From assembly GCF_017573505.1 (NCBI RefSeq), contig NZ_JAGEOJ010000009.1, positions 1 to 64,000 of the forward strand: 64,000 nucleotides of DNA, read 5' to 3'. The notes below the pieces were generated by a model, which made no database searches, was not told where the DNA came from, and worked only from the letters and a program-made list of their open reading frames with translations. The DNA comes from Actinomadura barringtoniae. Its GTDB lineage: Bacteria; Actinomycetota; Actinomycetes; Streptosporangiales; Streptosporangiaceae. Shown here piece by piece: positions 61,299 to 64,000 of this stretch (its first letter is position 1; each line of letters starts with the position of its first letter). The position numbers and the translations under genes are program-made.

Positions 61299-62045
61299 TC
61301 AGGACTCCCCGGCGTCGTCGTCACCGGAGCCGCCGGAGCCGTCGGAGGCGGACTCGCCCGCCTCGCCCAGCAGCGCCTCGATCCGCGCCGCCGGCAGCCG
61401 CTTGAACAGCCGGTGCTCGCGGTTGCGGTCCAGCACCGCCACCTCCAGCGACTTGGCCTCCAGGTGCCGGTCGGTGTCCTGGGCCTCCAGCGACTGCACC
61501 GCCGCCTTCAGCGCCGCGGCCAGCGACATGTCCTCCTGGAAGCGGTCCTTCAGCGCCTGCGCCACCGCGTCGGCCTGGCCGCCCATCGCGACGTAGCCGT
61601 GCTCGTCGGCCACCGAGCCGTCGAAGGTCAGCCGGTAGATCTGGTCGCTGGCGGCCTCGGTGCCCGCCTCGGCCACGACCAGCTCCACCTCGTACGGCTT
61701 GTTGGTCTCGGTGAAGATGGTGCCCAGCGACTGCGCGTAGACGTTGGCCAGCCCGCGGGCGGTCACGTCCTTGCGGTCGTACTGGTAGCCGTTCACGTCG
61801 GCGTAGCGGACGCCGCCCAGCCGCAGGTTCTCGAACTCGTTGTACTTGCCGACCGCCGCGAACGCGATGCGGTCGTAGATCTCGCTGATCTTGTGCAGCG
61901 CCCGGGACGGGTTGTCGGCCACGAACAGGATGCCGTCGTCGTACTGCAGCACGACGACGCTGCGGCCGCGCGCGATGCCCTTGCGCGCGTAGTCCGCCTT
62001 GTCCTTCATCTGCTGTTCGGGCGACACGTAGAACGGCATGGACAC
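61299..62045 (-). CDS. prcA: 20S proteasome alpha subunit PrcA
   Basis: A 248-residue alpha subunit that forms the outer rings of the proteasome. The start MPFYVSPEQQMKDKADYARK, GIARGRSVVVLQYDDGILFV and RIAFAAVGKYNEFENLRLGG are typical. The acidic Ser/Gly/Asp-rich C-terminus is variable in the family. Either GTG 62045 or ATG 62039 can serve; GTG has the better spacing from AAGGG. It follows prcB by 15 bases, the usual prcBA order. No catalytic threonine, as expected for an alpha subunit. Confidence 0.95.
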   Translation of the reverse strand: MSMPFYVSPEQQMKDKADYARKGIARGRSVVVLQYDDGILFVADNPSRALHKISEIYDRIAFAAVGKYNEFENLRLGGVRYADVNGYQYDRKDVTARGLANVYAQSLGTIFTETNKPYEVELVVAEAGTEAASDQIYRLTFDGSVADEHGYVAMGGQADAVAQALKDRFQEDMSLAAALKAAVQSLEAQDTDRHLEAKSLEVAVLDRNREHRLFKRLPAARIEALLGEAGESASDGSGGSGDDDAGES

Positions 62046-62060
62046 CGGTCTGGATCCCTT

Positions 62061-62906
62061 CTATCGCAGCGGGGCGGTCGGCCCGCCCGGCGAGTCGTAA
62101 CGCCCGTCGACGACGGTCTGCGCCATGGCGCCCACCTCGTCCTCGCCGAGCCTGCGGTAACCGTCGGACGTCACCGTCGCCACCACCGGGAAGATCCGGC
62201 GGGTGAGGTCGGGGCCCCCGGTCGCCGAGTCGTCGTCGGCCGCGTCGTACAGCGCCTGCACGCACGCCATCGCGGCGTCCTCGGCCGACAGCTCGGGGCG
62301 GTAGAGCTTCTTCAGCGCGCCCCGGGCGAACACCGAGCCCGAGCCGATCGAGTAGAAGTCGCGCTCCTCGTAGCGGCCGCCCGCCGGGTCGTAGGAGAAG
62401 ATCCGGCCCGCGTCGCGGTCCTCGTCGTAACCGGCGAACAGCGGCACGACCGCCAGCCCCTGCATCGCCATGGCCAGGTTGCCCCGGACCATCGTGGCGA
62501 GGCGGTTGGCCTTGCCCTCCAGGGAGAGCGTGCGGCCCTCCATCTTCTCGTAGTGCTCGAGCTCGACCTGGAACAGCCGGACGATCTCGATGCCGATCCC
62601 GGCCGTCCCGGCGATCGAGATCGCGGAGAACTCGTCGGCGCGGAACACCTTCTCGATGTCCCGCTGAGCGATCACGTTGCCCGCGGTCGCCCGCCGGTCC
62701 CCCGCCATCACCACTCCGCCGGGGAAGGTCACGGCCACGATCGTCGTGCCGTGCGGGATCTCGTCACCCACCGGAGCCGCCGGTGGCGTGCGCCGCCCGG
62801 GCAGCATTTCCGGGGAGTATCCCCCCAGGAAATCCGTGAACGAGGACGTGCCCGGGGTACCGAACAGCCCCGGCAGACGTCCTGTGTGCGATTCGTGGGA
62901 CGCCAC
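62061..62906 (-). CDS. prcB: 20S proteasome beta subunit PrcB
   Basis: GTG 62906 is chosen: GGAAGGAG precedes it and the product starts MASHESHTGRLPGLF, a normal propeptide. In 281 residues the propeptide (1-53, with SSFTDFLGGYSPEMLPG) is followed by the mature N-terminus at Thr54 in PHGTTIVAVTFPGG, the catalytic nucleophile exposed by self-cleavage. GGVVMAGDRRATAGNVIAQR is the conserved beta-subunit core with its Lys/Arg site, and the C-terminal DGRYDSPGG is normal. Degrades pupylated proteins with PrcA. No pup or dop gene is seen immediately upstream. Confidence 0.95.
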   Translation of the reverse strand: MASHESHTGRLPGLFGTPGTSSFTDFLGGYSPEMLPGRRTPPAAPVGDEIPHGTTIVAVTFPGGVVMAGDRRATAGNVIAQRDIEKVFRADEFSAISIAGTAGIGIEIVRLFQVELEHYEKMEGRTLSLEGKANRLATMVRGNLAMAMQGLAVVPLFAGYDEDRDAGRIFSYDPAGGRYEERDFYSIGSGSVFARGALKKLYRPELSAEDAAMACVQALYDAADDDSATGGPDLTRRIFPVVATVTSDGYRRLGEDEVGAMAQTVVDGRYDSPGGPTAPLR

Positions 62907-63065
62907 GCGACTCCTTCCCTCCACCATGGCGCCGGCTCCCCCTTCGAGCGCACCGGCGCGGACGGTTATGACCCTACTGTTCAAACGACGGCCACTGCAT
63001 GCTGCGTGATCCCTACCGTAGTCAGCCGAGGGCGAACCCTCGCTCGCGGCCATTACGATGGCGGC

Positions 63066-64000
63066 GTGGTGTGGGGATCGCCCGGCCCTCAGGGCCCGCA
63101 GCCCGGACGGCCGGGGTGGCCGAGCCCGCTCGGGCAGCCGACCTGGCCCAGCGCTCCCGGCCAGGTGCCCTGGAGCCGTCCGTACGTCGCGCAGCCGCCC
63201 GCGCAGGAGCCCGAGTGGCCCGAGCCGCCCCCCGAGGGCGACCCGTTCGCGGCCTCCGAGCACGAGACCCGGATCGCCGTCGGGAGCCCCTGGTGGCCCG
63301 GCGCCACGCCGCTGCAGCGCCAGCAGGCGCTCGTTCCCCGGCTGGTCGCCACGCCCGACCTCGCCTGGTGGCTGTACGGGGCGTGGGCGCGCTGGTACCG
63401 CTGGCATCCGGCCGACGGTCGCTGGTTCCCCGCCGCTCCCCCGCGTTCGGCCGCGGCACGCGAGGCGGCCGAGCCGATGCGGCCGGGCCTGACGCCGCCG
63501 CTGATCGCCGCCGAGATCCTGCCGACCGGGCCCGACTACGCCCAGGACTACGGCCCGCCGATGGCCGTGGTCGGCGAGCCGCCGCCCGGAGCGGTGTCCT
63601 ACCGGCTGAAGATGGTCATGTCGGAGGCCATGCAGGCGCCGCCGCAGGACTTCCCGCTCGGCTGGAACCACTTCCTGCACGGCACGCCGAGCACGGTCGC
63701 GGCGACCTGGAGCGCGATGCTGTGGTGCGCGTCGGTCCCGGTGTTCGACCCGGCCCTGGCGGGCGACCTGCTGGGCCTGTGGGAGCCGCACCTGGCCCCC
63801 GCGCCCGAGGGCGGGCGGCTGCGCTGGCTGGTCCCGCCGCCGCTGCACACGATCATCGGGCTGTACGCCGAGCGTTTGCGGGCGGGCCGGGCCGACGCCG
63901 CCGGCCAGCTCGTCCGGTGCATGGTGATGACCGCGCAGGCGATGCGGGACGATCCGCGCTTCCGCATCCGGGCCTCGGCGCTGCTGTCGATGATCGAGCC
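63066..64000 (+). CDS. Unrecognised Pro/Trp-rich protein, 3' end beyond window
   Basis: A frame from GTG 63066 stays open for at least 311 codons to the window edge. Residues 1-65 are Gly/Pro/Gln/Trp-rich (GPQGPQPGRPGWPSPLGQPT), then a structured domain with WWPGATPLQRQQALVPRLVA, WLYGAWARWYRWHPADGRWF, FPLGWNHFLHGTPSTVAATW and LWEPHLAPAPEG. I do not recognise a family. Base composition matches neighbours. It is divergent from prcB across 159 bases, where pup would often be found; conserved association with the proteasome locus is possible but untested. Confidence 0.7.
   Translation, partial: MVWGSPGPQGPQPGRPGWPSPLGQPTWPSAPGQVPWSRPYVAQPPAQEPEWPEPPPEGDPFAASEHETRIAVGSPWWPGATPLQRQQALVPRLVATPDLAWWLYGAWARWYRWHPADGRWFPAAPPRSAAAREAAEPMRPGLTPPLIAAEILPTGPDYAQDYGPPMAVVGEPPPGAVSYRLKMVMSEAMQAPPQDFPLGWNHFLHGTPSTVAATWSAMLWCASVPVFDPALAGDLLGLWEPHLAPAPEGGRLRWLVPPPLHTIIGLYAERLRAGRADAAGQLVRCMVMTAQAMRDDPRFRIRASALLSMIE

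Overview
This is high-GC, gene-dense actinobacterial DNA. GTG and TTG starts are common, third codon positions are strongly G/C, and there is a bacterial proteasome locus (prcB, prcA, pafA, pafB, pafC). Gene content (kamA/kdd, DUF2252, DUF1707-FHA, PafBC-DUF3866, an otrA-like gene) fits an aerial-mycelium actinomycete of the Streptosporangiales, for example Actinomadura or a relative. That placement is inference from gene content only. I see no rRNA, tRNA, CRISPR array, insertion sequence or replication origin, and no gene-free stretch longer than about 300 bases.

Region 1 (1-8 kb) looks like accessory, partly decaying DNA. It has a truncated gene at the left edge, a broken TPR/membrane gene, a secreted S8 protease with an autotransporter-type passenger repeat, an otrA-like ribosome-protection gene preceded by an overlapping leader ORF, a SnoaL-like/TetR divergent pair around a nested operator, a decayed CAP-domain pseudogene and a DUF2252 gene.

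Region 2 (8-18.5 kb) holds the divergent lysine-catabolism pair kdd/kamA, a cytochrome P450, a DUF3616 protein and an acyl-CoA dehydrogenase. A signalling/envelope run follows: receptor Ser/Thr kinase, DUF1707-FHA protein, DivIVA-like protein and ZIP-like transporter.

Region 3 (18.5-38.5 kb) is sugar transport. A ROK repressor with its own operator leads an operon of binding lipoprotein, two permeases, a GH4 glycosidase and a GlcNAc-type kinase, with no ATPase. A LacI gene is divergent from an MsiK/UgpC-type ATPase with two identical LacI boxes. A second complete importer (ATPase, lipoprotein, MalF with an inserted extra domain, MalG) lies on the minus strand. Between these are an unrecognised two-gene membrane module, an F420-type (LLM) oxidoreductase, an Lrp regulator, an amidase and an M24 peptidase.

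Region 4 (38.5-49.8 kb) has an ANTAR-GAF-PAS-PP2C phosphatase, an FAD/NAD(P)-binding protein, a LuxR regulator, a 5'-3' exonuclease, a Crp/Fnr regulator, an RNase II-type protein, small membrane proteins, and a heme oxygenase under a near-perfect iron box beside a DUF2470 gene.

Region 5 (49.9-64 kb) is the conserved block helY, tatC, tatA, pafC, pafB, followed by DUF3866, DUF3291, an HTH regulator, a tandem FKBP, pafA, prcA and prcB, all on the minus strand except DUF3866. A divergent Pro/Trp-rich gene runs off the right edge where pup and dop might have been expected.

Three signals that a gene list would miss: (i) an approximately 46-bp dispersed sequence is inserted in frame, in opposite orientations, inside kdd and the ROK gene; (ii) an identical 17-bp AT-rich sequence centred on TACAtTGTA occurs upstream of both the DUF3616 gene and pafA; (iii) a small gene with a duplicated GPAEW-LVFL motif sits 16 bases ahead of a three-helix membrane protein with a Pro/Ala tail.
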